Shown here: positions 42,192 through 51,370 of the stretch, one piece after another
Layout: every line of letters begins with the position of its first letter
How positions within the stretch are numbered: position 1 is the stretch's first letter
Source of the DNA: Lachnospiraceae bacterium
Lineage (GTDB): Bacteria > Bacillota > Clostridia > Lachnospirales > Lachnospiraceae
DNA length: 64,000 nucleotides
Assembly (NCBI GenBank): GCA_009777715.1
Contig: WRLH01000008.1
Coordinates: forward strand, 1 to 64,000
Direction of reading: 5' to 3'
Position numbers and translations under genes: made by a program
The notes under the pieces: generated by a model
The model's input: the letters and a program-made list of their open reading frames with translations, nothing else
Told to the model about the DNA's origin: nothing
Databases searched by the model: none

Positions 42192-44783
42192 ATGCAAAAA
42201 ATAATTAATAAAAGTACAGCGATTAAAGCGGTGGTCATGATTATTTGCGCTGGCCTCATTTTATCCATCTTTCCTTTCCGGATATGGACGCAAACAGAGA
42301 CTTCTTTTTTACCGCGTACTTCCAATGAATCAGTCGGGGAAATCAGCGGGGAAAAAGCCGTCACCCAATCATTTGTTGCTGAACAGAGCCATCTTGACAA
42401 TATCCATCTATATATAACCGAAGCTCGCGGGGCTTTTAATTTTAGCATGGTCCGGATTTATGAAAATGAAGAGCGGCCGATGTTTGAGGATATATTTTAT
42501 CTTAATCCGGCTGATGTGCCGGGATTTTATGAGGTTTTGGTTGACCAGATCCTAGAAATCGGTGAAACGTACAAATTTATTATCAAAGCAGAAACCGAAG
42601 AGACAGCATTATTCCTTGGTGTTGAGTGGTTTTTCCGTGAAGATTATCCCAGCCTGGGGCGGCTTTATTACGAGGAAAAACCTTGGAGCGGGCAGGGCTT
42701 GGCGGCAGTTTACAATTATACCGTCCCCCTTTCGCTTGCTTATTCGCTTTCATTAGTTGCCGGAGTTTTATTGTTGATGGCCTTGTTAATTTTCTTTATC
42801 CACCGCTATTACCAGAAAAACCCCGGAAAAGACTCATTAATTGTTGCCGAGCAAGCAGTAAAAGTGGTGTTGAATCCTCTTGTCATCGTTTTGGTGATAA
42901 CTGGCCTGACTTTAGTATTTTTACAGACTTTTGGGGCGTATCTTTTCGACAATATCTTTTTTGCGGCCGCTGTGCTTATCGGGGGCGGGATCTCATGGTA
43001 TGGGATAAACCACAATCGCGATGGACAACCCCCCATTATGACAAAGGAAATTTTCAAAGAAAATTGGCCCGATTATCTCCAGTCAATTCTTTTTGCCGGG
43101 GCAATTTATGCTTGCTGTGAATATATGTGTGCCGAGCTAAATATCCATCACAATATCGCCCAAAGCAAGCAAATAATTTATTTTGGCCTTTTAATGCTTG
43201 TCATGATGGGCTGGCGGCAAATTTTTAATCTCGTTAACTTGATTTTTTTAACGGTCATTGCCGGATATAGTTATTACTATTATACCGAAGCGGTCCAGGC
43301 CGGGATGGACGAGCTGACAATCCTTGAATTAGAGGAAATCAAACTGGCAGCATGGGTAATTATCGTTGGCGGAATGGCAATTGTGACGGTTTTTATCAAT
43401 GTCATAACCCGGATTGCCAAAAAAGAAATGAAGCCGATATCTATTTCATTTGGCTGTTTAATGCTTTTATTTCTTTCATTAATGGTGGTATTTCGCAATA
43501 CAAGGGAATGGCCAATTTTGATGGCGGTAAGCTTTACCCTCTTTTACCTGCAATACGGCACAACAAGGAAGATGAATATTGTGCTGAATATTTGCCGAGG
43601 TTTGATTTTATCATTTATCTATATGGTTGGTTATTCGCTTTTATACCGCCCCTTTGCAACTTTCCAATCGGTCCGTTATCCGCTGATATTCCATACTGTC
43701 ACCGTAACAGCCACTTATTTGGCTTTAGTTGCGGCGGCCGCCTTGGTTATCTTGCTGATGAAAATGCGAAAAACCACAAAGCTTAAGGATTTATGGAAAG
43801 AGTGTCTCTTGTTAGGGACAGTCCTTACTTATTTGGTTTTCACAATCTCAAATACGGGGATATATGCCTTTTTAGTGACGGCGGTTTTTTCGTTGCTGAT
43901 GTTCACAAGCGGGAAAGGAAAAAAGAAGCTTGATAATATTGTGGCGGCGGCCGGACTATTGATAATGTCATTAATTATTTGCTTCCCGGTCATTTTCTTC
44001 CTGCAACGGAACATTCCGGCATTTGTTGGCAAACCGGACGTATATGGCCTTGAGCATTACCATCAGGACATAACGAGGGGGCATAATCCAGATTCCTTTG
44101 AATATATGCGGGTCGGGCGCTTTATTGAGGTTTTTGCTGATGAATTTTTAAAGATTCCGCGGCAGTTTGATTTTTATGGTTTTAATAAAGAAAATGAAGA
44201 AAGCTATATTATTTCCGGTGGAATAACCTTTACCTTAGAAGAAGCACAAGAGCTTGGAATCAGCGATGAGCCGACAATTGCAGAAAAAAAGCAGCAAGTG
44301 GAAAGTAATTGGCATAATTATAGCGATGAAGATAAAGAATATTGGGAATCTGTGCTAGGGGGGATTAGCCAAAGCGAGGCTTCCGACTTCACTAACGGCA
44401 GGTTAGACCATTTCAAAGCCTATTTTGCGGAGCTAAATGCTTTCGGGCACGATAGCATGAGTGTTACTTTTCCCAATGGGGCAAAATCAATGCACGCCCA
44501 CAATATTTATCTGCAATTTGCCTATGACCATGGCATATATATGGGTATTTTATTTATTATTTTTGGCGGCTTTTCATTTATCCGGGCTATTTTTTACTAC
44601 CGCGAAGAAAAGAATGCGATTGCCGCAGCTTTGCCGCTGGCGGTAATCGTTGTGGTTGCAACCGCTGGCTTGGCGGAATGGATTTTCCACTTTAGCAATC
44701 CTTCCGGTTTTGTGCTGATGCTTTTGATTGCGCCATTATTATTTACTTATCAAGGTGGATATGAAAGAAAAAATAAACTTTAA
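42192..44783 (+). CDS. O-antigen ligase/polymerase family membrane protein
   Basis: 863 residues from ATG 42192 (SD GAGG). One N-terminal helix (about 10-28), then an outside domain of about 150 residues (30-180) that looks beta-rich, then about 13 membrane helices. The large loop near residues 640-770 ends in the ligase signature SMHAHNIYLQFAYDHGIYMGI (His of the Wzy_C/WaaL family). It could be the polymerase, the ligase or the protein O-oligosaccharyltransferase of the locus; the family does not separate these by sequence. The extra N-terminal domain is unusual. Confidence 0.75.
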   Translation: MQKIINKSTAIKAVVMIICAGLILSIFPFRIWTQTETSFLPRTSNESVGEISGEKAVTQSFVAEQSHLDNIHLYITEARGAFNFSMVRIYENEERPMFEDIFYLNPADVPGFYEVLVDQILEIGETYKFIIKAETEETALFLGVEWFFREDYPSLGRLYYEEKPWSGQGLAAVYNYTVPLSLAYSLSLVAGVLLLMALLIFFIHRYYQKNPGKDSLIVAEQAVKVVLNPLVIVLVITGLTLVFLQTFGAYLFDNIFFAAAVLIGGGISWYGINHNRDGQPPIMTKEIFKENWPDYLQSILFAGAIYACCEYMCAELNIHHNIAQSKQIIYFGLLMLVMMGWRQIFNLVNLIFLTVIAGYSYYYYTEAVQAGMDELTILELEEIKLAAWVIIVGGMAIVTVFINVITRIAKKEMKPISISFGCLMLLFLSLMVVFRNTREWPILMAVSFTLFYLQYGTTRKMNIVLNICRGLILSFIYMVGYSLLYRPFATFQSVRYPLIFHTVTVTATYLALVAAAALVILLMKMRKTTKLKDLWKECLLLGTVLTYLVFTISNTGIYAFLVTAVFSLLMFTSGKGKKKLDNIVAAAGLLIMSLIICFPVIFFLQRNIPAFVGKPDVYGLEHYHQDITRGHNPDSFEYMRVGRFIEVFADEFLKIPRQFDFYGFNKENEESYIISGGITFTLEEAQELGISDEPTIAEKKQQVESNWHNYSDEDKEYWESVLGGISQSEASDFTNGRLDHFKAYFAELNAFGHDSMSVTFPNGAKSMHAHNIYLQFAYDHGIYMGILFIIFGGFSFIRAIFYYREEKNAIAAALPLAVIVVVATAGLAEWIFHFSNPSGFVLMLLIAPLLFTYQGGYERKNKL

Positions 44784-46623
44784 TTACAAAATTTTATATC
44801 GCCGCACTGCTTTGATTACTTATGATGTAATCAGTATTATTTGCGCCAGCTATCTTGCATTGTTAATGCGTTTTGACCTAAACCTTGGTGAAATCCCCAG
44901 CTACTTTATCCAGCCGATCACAAATTTCTTGGGGCTAAATATTATTTTGACTATTTTTATCCTTTATATTTTCCGTATGTATCATAGCTTGTGGGCTTTT
45001 GCTGGTGAAATGGAGCTTCGCAATGTCGTTTTAGCAAGCATTGCTTCGGCATTGGCAAATGGGGTTGGCTTGCAGTTTTTCCGGATTAACGGCCAGCAAG
45101 CCGTGCCAAATAGTTATTATTTCTTTTATGGCTTCATCTTAATTGCTTTTGTTTTTACCAGCCGCTTTTCCTACCGTTTTTTCCGTGGCCTCAAATATAA
45201 AAGGATTAACCGGGGCAACAGCATTTCCGTCATGGTGATCGGGGCAGGGGAAGCAGCGAATTTGATTATCAAGGAAATTGTCAATTCAAATTTTTCAACA
45301 ATGGTGATCCGCTGTATCATTGATGATGACCGGGGCAAATGGGGGCGGTTTATCCAAGGGATAAAAGTAGTTGGCGGCCGTGGCAAGATAATCGAAAGCG
45401 CGGAGCTTTATGATGTTGATGAAATCATTGTCGCAATGCCGTCAATTTCGCGGGCAGAAATGAAAGATATCCTTGATATCTGCAAAGAAACGAATTGCAA
45501 ATTGCGGGCCCTTCCCGGCGTATACCAGCTTGTTAATGGGGAAGTCAGCATTAGTGAGCTTCGTGATGTTGGAGTTGAAGACTTGCTTGGCAGAGAACCG
45601 ATTGAGGTTGATCTTTATTCAATCTTAAGTTATGTAAAAGATAAAAAAGTGCTGGTTACTGGCGGCGGCGGCACGATTGGCAGTGAACTTTGCCGTCAGA
45701 TTGCCTCGCACAAACCCTCGCATTTAATAACTCTTGATATTTATGAAAACAGCATTTATGAAATTCAGCAGGAGCTTAATAATGCTTATCCGGATTTGCG
45801 GCTGACCGTCTTAATTGCGTCAGTCCGCAACACGAACCGGATGAACCAGATTTTTGCTGAATATCAGCCGGAAATAGTCTATCATGCCGCCGCCCACAAG
45901 CACGTGCCATTAATGGAAGACAGCCCCAATGAGGCGGTCAAAAATAATATTTTTGGCACTTTTAAAACGGCAATGGCAGCAGCAACCTTTGGCACAAAGC
46001 GGTTTGTCATGATATCAACGGACAAGGCCGTTAATCCCGCCAATATCATGGGGGCAAGCAAGCGCGTTTGTGAAATGGTTATCCAGACCCTTAATAAGCA
46101 TTATGAAACTGAATTTGTTGCCGTCCGCTTTGGCAATGTTTTGGGAAGCAATGGAAGCGTTATCCCGATTTTTAAGAAGCAGATCGCCGAGGGCGGGCCG
46201 GTGACGGTTACCCACCCGGAGATTATCCGTTATTTTATGACGATTCCGGAGGCAGTTTCGCTTGTTCTTCAAGCAGGAGCTTATGCCAAAGGGGGCGAGA
46301 TTTTTGTGCTTGATATGGGTAAGCCAGTCAAAATACTTGATCTTGCGATGAACTTAATTCGTTTGTCCGGCTTAACACCCGGTGAGGATATCAAAATTGA
46401 GTATACTGGGCTTAGGCCGGGGGAAAAATTATTCGAAGAGCTTTTATTAGCCGAGGAAGGCATGAAAGAAACAGCAAATCGGCTGATTTACATCGGCAAG
46501 CCGATTGAGCTTGATGAAGATAAATTTTTCACCCAGCTTAAAATGCTGAAGGAAGCTTCAAAAAATGAAAGCAATGATATCCGCAAGCTGATTAAGGAGA
46601 TTGTGCCAACTTATGAAATCTAA
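44761..46623 (+). CDS. pglF: UDP-GlcNAc 4,6-dehydratase (retaining), bacillosamine step 1
   Basis: 620 residues from ATG 44761 (SD AAGGTGG). Four N-terminal membrane helices (about 15-135), a CoA-binding-like Rossmann domain (SVMVIGAGEAANL) and a C-terminal SDR with VTGGGGTIGSELCRQI. The active site ISTDKAVNPANIMGASK has Met before x3-Lys, the mark of retaining enzymes such as PglF/WbpM, in contrast to pseB in this window. Starts within the ligase gene and overlaps the aminotransferase gene. Confidence 0.9.
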   Translation: MKEKINFNYKILYRRTALITYDVISIICASYLALLMRFDLNLGEIPSYFIQPITNFLGLNIILTIFILYIFRMYHSLWAFAGEMELRNVVLASIASALANGVGLQFFRINGQQAVPNSYYFFYGFILIAFVFTSRFSYRFFRGLKYKRINRGNSISVMVIGAGEAANLIIKEIVNSNFSTMVIRCIIDDDRGKWGRFIQGIKVVGGRGKIIESAELYDVDEIIVAMPSISRAEMKDILDICKETNCKLRALPGVYQLVNGEVSISELRDVGVEDLLGREPIEVDLYSILSYVKDKKVLVTGGGGTIGSELCRQIASHKPSHLITLDIYENSIYEIQQELNNAYPDLRLTVLIASVRNTNRMNQIFAEYQPEIVYHAAAHKHVPLMEDSPNEAVKNNIFGTFKTAMAAATFGTKRFVMISTDKAVNPANIMGASKRVCEMVIQTLNKHYETEFVAVRFGNVLGSNGSVIPIFKKQIAEGGPVTVTHPEIIRYFMTIPEAVSLVLQAGAYAKGGEIFVLDMGKPVKILDLAMNLIRLSGLTPGEDIKIEYTGLRPGEKLFEELLLAEEGMKETANRLIYIGKPIELDEDKFFTQLKMLKEASKNESNDIRKLIKEIVPTYEI

Positions 46624-47737
46624 ACGCATTTACCTGTCTTCGCCGACTATCCATGGCGAAGAACAAAAATTCGTCAATGAAGCATTTGCAACGAACTGGG
46701 TTGCGCCGTTAGGCCCAAACGTTGATAATTTTGAAAAAGAAATGGCAGAATACCTCGGCATTGCTCATGCTGCGGCTTTGTCATCGGGAACTGGGGCAAT
46801 CCATTTAGCCTTACGTTTGCTTGAAATAAAACAAGGCGATGTCGTGTTTGTGTCGTCACTGACTTTTAGCGCGACCTGCAATCCAATTATGTATGAAAAA
46901 GCGGTTCCCGTTTTTATTGATTCCGAGCCTGATACTTGGAATATGTCGCCGGAAGCCCTAAGGCGGGCGTTTTTACAATATCCGAATGCCAAAGCCGTTA
47001 TTGTTGTCCACCTTTATGGCACTCCGGCGAAAATGGCTGAACTGATGGCAATTTGTGATGAGTTTGACGTTCCTTTGATTGAAGATGCTGCCGAATCGCT
47101 TGGAGCAGCTTACCAAGGCAGGGACACCGGAACTTTTGGGCGAATGGGCATTCTTTCTTTTAACGGGAATAAAATAATTACTACTTCCGGCGGCGGAATG
47201 CTTGTGGCAAATGAAAAGGAATTAATCGATAAAGCTCGCTTTTTGGCAACCCAGGCCCGCGATCCGGCAAGGCATTACCAGCATTCACAGGTCGGATTCA
47301 ATTACCGCATGAGCAATGTTGTTGCCGGGATTGGACGCGGCCAGCTTGTCCACTTGGAAAAGCATATAGAACTAAAGCGAAAAATATACTGGCAGTATAA
47401 AGAAGCTTTTGCCGATCTTCCGGTCAAAATGAACCCGCTTAACGAAGACGGCGAAGCAAATTATTGGCTTTCTTGCATGACTATTGAATCAGGCGCGGCT
47501 AGCCCGGAGCAGATTATGGACGCTTTGGAAGCAGAAAATATTGAATGCCGTCCGATTTGGAAGCCAATGCACCTACAGCCAGTATTTGCGGAATATGATT
47601 ATTTTACCCATGGAGAGGATCTTGACGTTTCCGCCGATATTTTTGCCCGCGGTCTATGCTTGCCAAGTGATATCAAAAATACTGATGAGGATATGGATAA
47701 GATTATTAAGATTGTCAGGAGTTTTTTTAGAAAGTGA
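46613..47737 (+). CDS. pglE: DegT-family aminotransferase, bacillosamine step 2
   Basis: 374 residues from ATG 46613. KRIYLSSPTIHGEEQKFVNE, LSSGTGAIHLALRLL, VVHLYGTPAKM, and the PLP lysine in SFNGNKIITTSGGGM. Fits PglE, which makes UDP-4-amino-4,6-dideoxy-GlcNAc. Overlaps pglF (11 bp) and the sugar transferase gene (4 bp). Confidence 0.9.
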   Translation: MKSKRIYLSSPTIHGEEQKFVNEAFATNWVAPLGPNVDNFEKEMAEYLGIAHAAALSSGTGAIHLALRLLEIKQGDVVFVSSLTFSATCNPIMYEKAVPVFIDSEPDTWNMSPEALRRAFLQYPNAKAVIVVHLYGTPAKMAELMAICDEFDVPLIEDAAESLGAAYQGRDTGTFGRMGILSFNGNKIITTSGGGMLVANEKELIDKARFLATQARDPARHYQHSQVGFNYRMSNVVAGIGRGQLVHLEKHIELKRKIYWQYKEAFADLPVKMNPLNEDGEANYWLSCMTIESGAASPEQIMDALEAENIECRPIWKPMHLQPVFAEYDYFTHGEDLDVSADIFARGLCLPSDIKNTDEDMDKIIKIVRSFFRK

Positions 47738-48366
47738 GCCGTAGATTGTACAAAAACTGCCTTAAACGATGTTTGGATTTTTTCTTATCGCTGGCGGCCC
47801 TAATAATTCTTTCGCCGCTTCTTTTGGTACTTTTTTTAGTAGTCACGATAAAAATGGGCCACCCGGCAATTTTTACCCAGCTCCGCCCAGGGCATAAGGA
47901 AAAAATCTTCAAAATTTACAAGTTCCGCACAATGACAGAAGAAAAAGACGAAAATGGCGAGTTGCTTCCCGATGAAAAACGCTTAACATCTTTTGGCGTA
48001 TTTTTACGCCGGACATCACTTGACGAACTACCGCAGTTAATCAATATAATTAAAGGCGATTTGGCGATTATCGGGCCGCGTCCGCTTCTTGTTAAGTATC
48101 TGCCCTTATATAATGAAACGCAGCGTAAACGCCATAATGTCCGCCCCGGCTTTACCGGATATGCCCAAGTCAGCGGCCGCAATGCGCTTACATGGGCAGA
48201 AAAGTTTGAGTTAGATGTCTGGTATAGCGAAAACATTACCTTTTTACTTGACTTAAAAATATTTTTTAAGACCATCAAAACTGTTATTAAGCGCGATGGA
48301 ATAAGCAGCGGGACAGCGGCGACAATGGAGTATTTTATGGGGAATGATATGGGGGGCAAAAAATGA
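47734..48366 (+). CDS. pglC: PglC-type undecaprenyl-phosphate bacillosamine phosphotransferase
   Basis: 210 residues: one re-entrant membrane helix (about 12-35) and the Bac_transf catalytic domain with QLRPGHKEKIFKIYKFRTM, DELPQLINIIKGD, IGPRPLLVKYLPLY and RPGFTGYAQVSGRN. Monotopic PglC-like initiators are this short. Start GTG 47734 overlapping the pglE stop. The next gene overlaps by four bases even though it is unrelated to glycans. Confidence 0.9.
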   Translation: MSRRLYKNCLKRCLDFFLSLAALIILSPLLLVLFLVVTIKMGHPAIFTQLRPGHKEKIFKIYKFRTMTEEKDENGELLPDEKRLTSFGVFLRRTSLDELPQLINIIKGDLAIIGPRPLLVKYLPLYNETQRKRHNVRPGFTGYAQVSGRNALTWAEKFELDVWYSENITFLLDLKIFFKTIKTVIKRDGISSGTAATMEYFMGNDMGGKK

Positions 48367-48854
48367 TTATTTACCATGGAAGCACTGTATCTGTGGAAGT
48401 GCCAAAAATAATAAAAAGTGAACGGATGCTGGATTTTGGTGAAGGTTTTTACACCACCTCAAACTATGAGCAAGCGATTCGCTGGTCGGAAATTGTTGCC
48501 ATAAAGCGTAAATCTTCTGACCGCATTATTACCGAATATGAATTTGACCTTAAAGCGGCAAAGGAAGAGTTAGCGGTAATTTCCTTTAATAAACCTGATG
48601 AAGATTGGCTTTTATTTGTCTGCTCAAATAGAAGCGGACGGCTTCCATTAGAAAGATATGATATTGCAATGGGGCCTGTCGCAAACGACCAAGTATATGC
48701 AGTAGTAGTTTTATATGAACAGGGGGTTATTTCAAAGGAAGCTGCGATTATGGAATTAAAAGTGCGTAAACTGTATGACCAAATATTATTCCATAACGAA
48801 AAGTCATTAAAATATTGCCGTTACACTAGGCAAATCAAAATTGAGAGGGTTTAA
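48363..48854 (+). CDS. DUF3990 protein (ADP-ribosyltransferase-like fold)
   Basis: 163 residues. The opening IIYHGSTVSVEVPKII and LDFGEGFYTTSNYEQAIRWSE are the DUF3990 signature. The family is linked to the ART superfamily by its HGS and FYTT motifs. Activity unproven. Sits in the bacillosamine operon with an ATGA overlap to pglC and is followed by two DUF3791 genes, a combination seen as a likely toxin-antitoxin-like module (inference). Confidence 0.8.
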   Translation: MIIYHGSTVSVEVPKIIKSERMLDFGEGFYTTSNYEQAIRWSEIVAIKRKSSDRIITEYEFDLKAAKEELAVISFNKPDEDWLLFVCSNRSGRLPLERYDIAMGPVANDQVYAVVVLYEQGVISKEAAIMELKVRKLYDQILFHNEKSLKYCRYTRQIKIERV

Positions 48855-48855
48855 T

Positions 48856-49089
48856 ATGGAAAAAAATAAATTTGAAGCCATTTTACCAATTGTAATTGGC
48901 GGACTTTTGAATAAAATTATTGAAGAAACTAATATTAGTGCTGATGAGGCGTTCGAAAAACTTTATAACTCTGAATTATATGAAGCATTGGAAAATGAGA
49001 AAATGAAGCTCTGGACATATAGCGTTCCAAAGCTTTATACGATATATAATGATGAAATCACTAAAGGGAAGCTTGAGCTTCTTGGTTAA
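48856..49089 (+). CDS. DUF3791-like small protein 1
   Basis: 77 residues from ATG 48856 (SD GAGAGGG). Helical: AILPIVIGGLLNKIIEE, ISADEAFEKLYNSELYEALENEK, ending YSVPKLYTIYNDEI. Resembles DUF3791 partners of DUF3990 and may bind or neutralise the preceding protein. No catalytic motif. Confidence 0.65.
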   Translation: MEKNKFEAILPIVIGGLLNKIIEETNISADEAFEKLYNSELYEALENEKMKLWTYSVPKLYTIYNDEITKGKLELLG

Positions 49090-49100
49090 GGAGAGACCAT

Positions 49101-49325
49101 ATGCCAGAAATAACAAGATTCAAAGCATTTTGTCTTGAAAAGTATAAATGCACACATAACTTAAAAGGAAACGAAGCACTAAGCCTTTTTAATCAATATG
49201 GCGTTATGAGCTATCTTGACTCATTCTATGATGTGCTTCACACTTATGGGGATAATTATCTTGTTGCTGATATAGATGAATTTATTGCAGAAAGGCGCAT
49301 ATCAATGCCAGGAGAAAAGGCTTGA
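49101..49325 (+). CDS. DUF3791-like small protein 2
   Basis: 74 residues. ITRFKAFCLEKYKCTHNLKGNEALSLF and YDVLHTYGDNYLVADIDEFI fit DUF3791. SD AAGGAGA. Overlaps the next gene by four bases. Its likeness to the protein before it is weak, so the module has two different small partners. Confidence 0.7.
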   Translation: MPEITRFKAFCLEKYKCTHNLKGNEALSLFNQYGVMSYLDSFYDVLHTYGDNYLVADIDEFIAERRISMPGEKA

Positions 49326-49993
49326 AAGGAGTTGTGGATATATTAATGGATAATCAAAAAGACATTGTGGTAGTCGGGGCTGGAGGCCAAGGCCGGGAAG
49401 TCATGTGGCAGCTAAATGAATTAAATAAAGAGACAGGCAATTACAATATTTTGGGATTTATTGATGCTGACCCTGCACTTAAAGAAAAAGTTATCAACGG
49501 CTTTCCGGTCATTGGCAATGAAGAATGGCTGCTTAGCCGTAAAAATGACACCTGTGTCATTATTTGCATTGCCAACCCCAAAACCAGAAAAAAGATTTAT
49601 CAAAAATTAAAGATAAATCCTTCTCTTAGTTTCCCTAATTTTTTTGCAAAAAATGTTACGTGTTCAGAATTTGTAACCTTTGGCCAAGGCGGAGTCTTTT
49701 GCCCGGCTGATATTTTGACCGTCAATATTAAAGTCGGGGATTTTGTGATTATTAATTCTGCCTGTACGATTGGGCATGATACGGTAATTGAAGATTTCGT
49801 AACAATATACCCCGGCGCGGTGATATCGGGCAATGTCCGGATTGGGGCGGAATGCGAAATCGGCACTGGGGCAAAAATCATCCAGGGAAAAACCATTGGC
49901 GCGAACACGGTTATTGGCGCAGGGGCGGTGGTTACTAAGGATCTTCCGCCTGATTGCACCGCCGTTGGTGTTCCGGCGAAAGTGAAGTTGTAG
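49322..49993 (+). CDS. pglD: PglD-type sugar N-acetyltransferase
   Basis: 223 residues from TTG 49322 (SD GGAG seven bases before; ATG 49346 is a possible alternative). N-terminal Rossmann-like part IVVVGAGGQGREVMWQL and a left-handed beta-helix of hexapeptide repeats (about 110-215). Catalytic His in CTIGHDTVIED. Acetylates the PglE product to UDP-diNAc-bacillosamine. Separated from pglC by the DUF3990/DUF3791 trio. Confidence 0.88.
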   Translation: MKGVVDILMDNQKDIVVVGAGGQGREVMWQLNELNKETGNYNILGFIDADPALKEKVINGFPVIGNEEWLLSRKNDTCVIICIANPKTRKKIYQKLKINPSLSFPNFFAKNVTCSEFVTFGQGGVFCPADILTVNIKVGDFVIINSACTIGHDTVIEDFVTIYPGAVISGNVRIGAECEIGTGAKIIQGKTIGANTVIGAGAVVTKDLPPDCTAVGVPAKVKL

Positions 49994-49998
49994 CTATT

Positions 49999-50259
49999 TT
50001 AGCATAGCTCAATAAAGTTGTCAGGCAACGGCTCATTATCTTCGTTAGAACCAACAAACGCAAGAATGTCATTGATTATTGCAATTTGCTTTTCGGCTGA
50101 CCATTCGTCTACGGCTTTCACTGGTTTTATTAAAATGCCCTCATCGGTTTTGAATAAATCAATCTTAGCTTTCAAGGGAAAATCCGTAACAGATTTTGGT
50201 ATGATGACTGCCCTCGAATTTCCGAAACGTGAAACAGTTGTTCTGCAAACCAAGTCCAT
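49999..50259 (-). CDS. AbrB/MazE-type DNA-binding protein
   Basis: 86 residues. SpoVT-AbrB fold: TTVSRFGNSRAVIIPKSV followed by KIDLFKTDEGILIKP; the C-terminal tail EWSAEKQIAIINDILAFV is antitoxin-like. No toxin gene is next to it, so it is either an orphan antitoxin or a regulator. Its operator-like palindrome is right at its promoter. Confidence 0.8.
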   Translation of the reverse strand: MDLVCRTTVSRFGNSRAVIIPKSVTDFPLKAKIDLFKTDEGILIKPVKAVDEWSAEKQIAIINDILAFVGSNEDNEPLPDNFIELC

Positions 50260-50277
50260 TTTACACCTCTCTTAGGT

Positions 50278-50337
50278 AATACTTGTTAATATTCTCATAT
50301 TACAAGTATTATATCACACTTTCTGTTAATCATGCAA
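50278..50337 (-). promoter_or_regulatory. Promoter and operator of the AbrB-like gene
   Basis: Minus strand: -35 TTGCAT (50337-50332), 18-bp spacer, extended -10 TGATATAAT ending at 50308. A 9-bp inverted repeat AATACTTGT/ACAAGTATT (50278-50286 with 50302-50310) overlaps the -10 and start region, as expected for autoregulation. Confidence 0.75.
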
Positions 50338-50353
50338 CTAAAAACGCCCGGCC

Positions 50354-51370
50354 TCAGCTCCTCAAAGGAATAACAATTTTCTCATAAACCTTAACCGAAA
50401 AATAATATAGCAGCGGGCAAAAAAGAAAAAGCTTAATCCGTGCCTTATCGCCGAATTGTACCCATGGATTATGGTATATGCCTTTGATTTCTGTTCGCTT
50501 TTCGCTTATCATCGTGGCGACGTTTCGGGCTTGCTTTCTTTGCTTTTCGTTCTTAAAGGCAATATAATAAAAAAGCAATCGCCGATAAAAATAATAAGCC
50601 GCTTTATCTGAAAGCTCGTAAAGCCCCCGGTTTTCCAAATAATCAATTCGTTTTGTCAAGGGTTCGAGTTCGGCATTCAATCGTTTTTCCGTGGTTTTTT
50701 GGTTGGTAATGCTATCATTCCGCCCGATATCATAATTATATAAATAAGCGTCCAAATAAACGATGCGGCCAGCCTGGCAAATCGCAGCCGTTGTATACAT
50801 GATGTCTTGGGAAGTTTTGCCGACTGTAAAGCTAAATCCATAAACGACCTCACGCGAAAATAATTTACTCCAGACAGACGGCATTATCACAAACTGCTGA
50901 TCTTCTTTAATGAATAATTCCAAAGCTTCACCGCGTGAGAAAACATAGCTTTTATTTGCAGCGCAGTCCTTTGTAACGATATCAGCCCCCGCATTCTTTT
51001 CATTAAACCGCCGGAAACGGCAGACCGCAATTTGCGCTTCGTGTTCGAGCAAGGCATTTAACATCTTTTCGTACATATCAAGCTCAATGAAATCATCTCC
51101 GTCTACATAACCGATATAGTCGCCAGTAGCCAAGTTAAGGCCATAGTTCCAAGCATCGGAAAGCCCGCCGTTTTCTTTATGGATGACCTTAACCCTCAGA
51201 TCTTTTCCGGCATATTCATCACATATCGAGCCGGAATTATCCGTTGAGCCATCATCAACCAAAATGATTTCGATATTTTGATAAGTTTGGCCGGACACCG
51301 AATCAAGGCAACGCCGAAGATATGATTCAATATTATAAACGGCAATAATAATTGAGATCTTGTTTTTCAT
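50354..51370 (-). CDS. GT2 family glycosyltransferase
   Basis: 338 residues. ISIIIAVYNIESYLRRCLDSV, VDDGSTDNSGSICDEYA, NGGLSDAWNYGLNLATGDYIGYVDGDDF (DGDD). Typical capsule/EPS GT2. Last gene of the minus operon that begins at 61.5 kb. Overlaps the fucosyltransferase by four bases. Confidence 0.87.
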   Translation of the reverse strand: MKNKISIIIAVYNIESYLRRCLDSVSGQTYQNIEIILVDDGSTDNSGSICDEYAGKDLRVKVIHKENGGLSDAWNYGLNLATGDYIGYVDGDDFIELDMYEKMLNALLEHEAQIAVCRFRRFNEKNAGADIVTKDCAANKSYVFSRGEALELFIKEDQQFVIMPSVWSKLFSREVVYGFSFTVGKTSQDIMYTTAAICQAGRIVYLDAYLYNYDIGRNDSITNQKTTEKRLNAELEPLTKRIDYLENRGLYELSDKAAYYFYRRLLFYYIAFKNEKQRKQARNVATMISEKRTEIKGIYHNPWVQFGDKARIKLFLFCPLLYYFSVKVYEKIVIPLRS

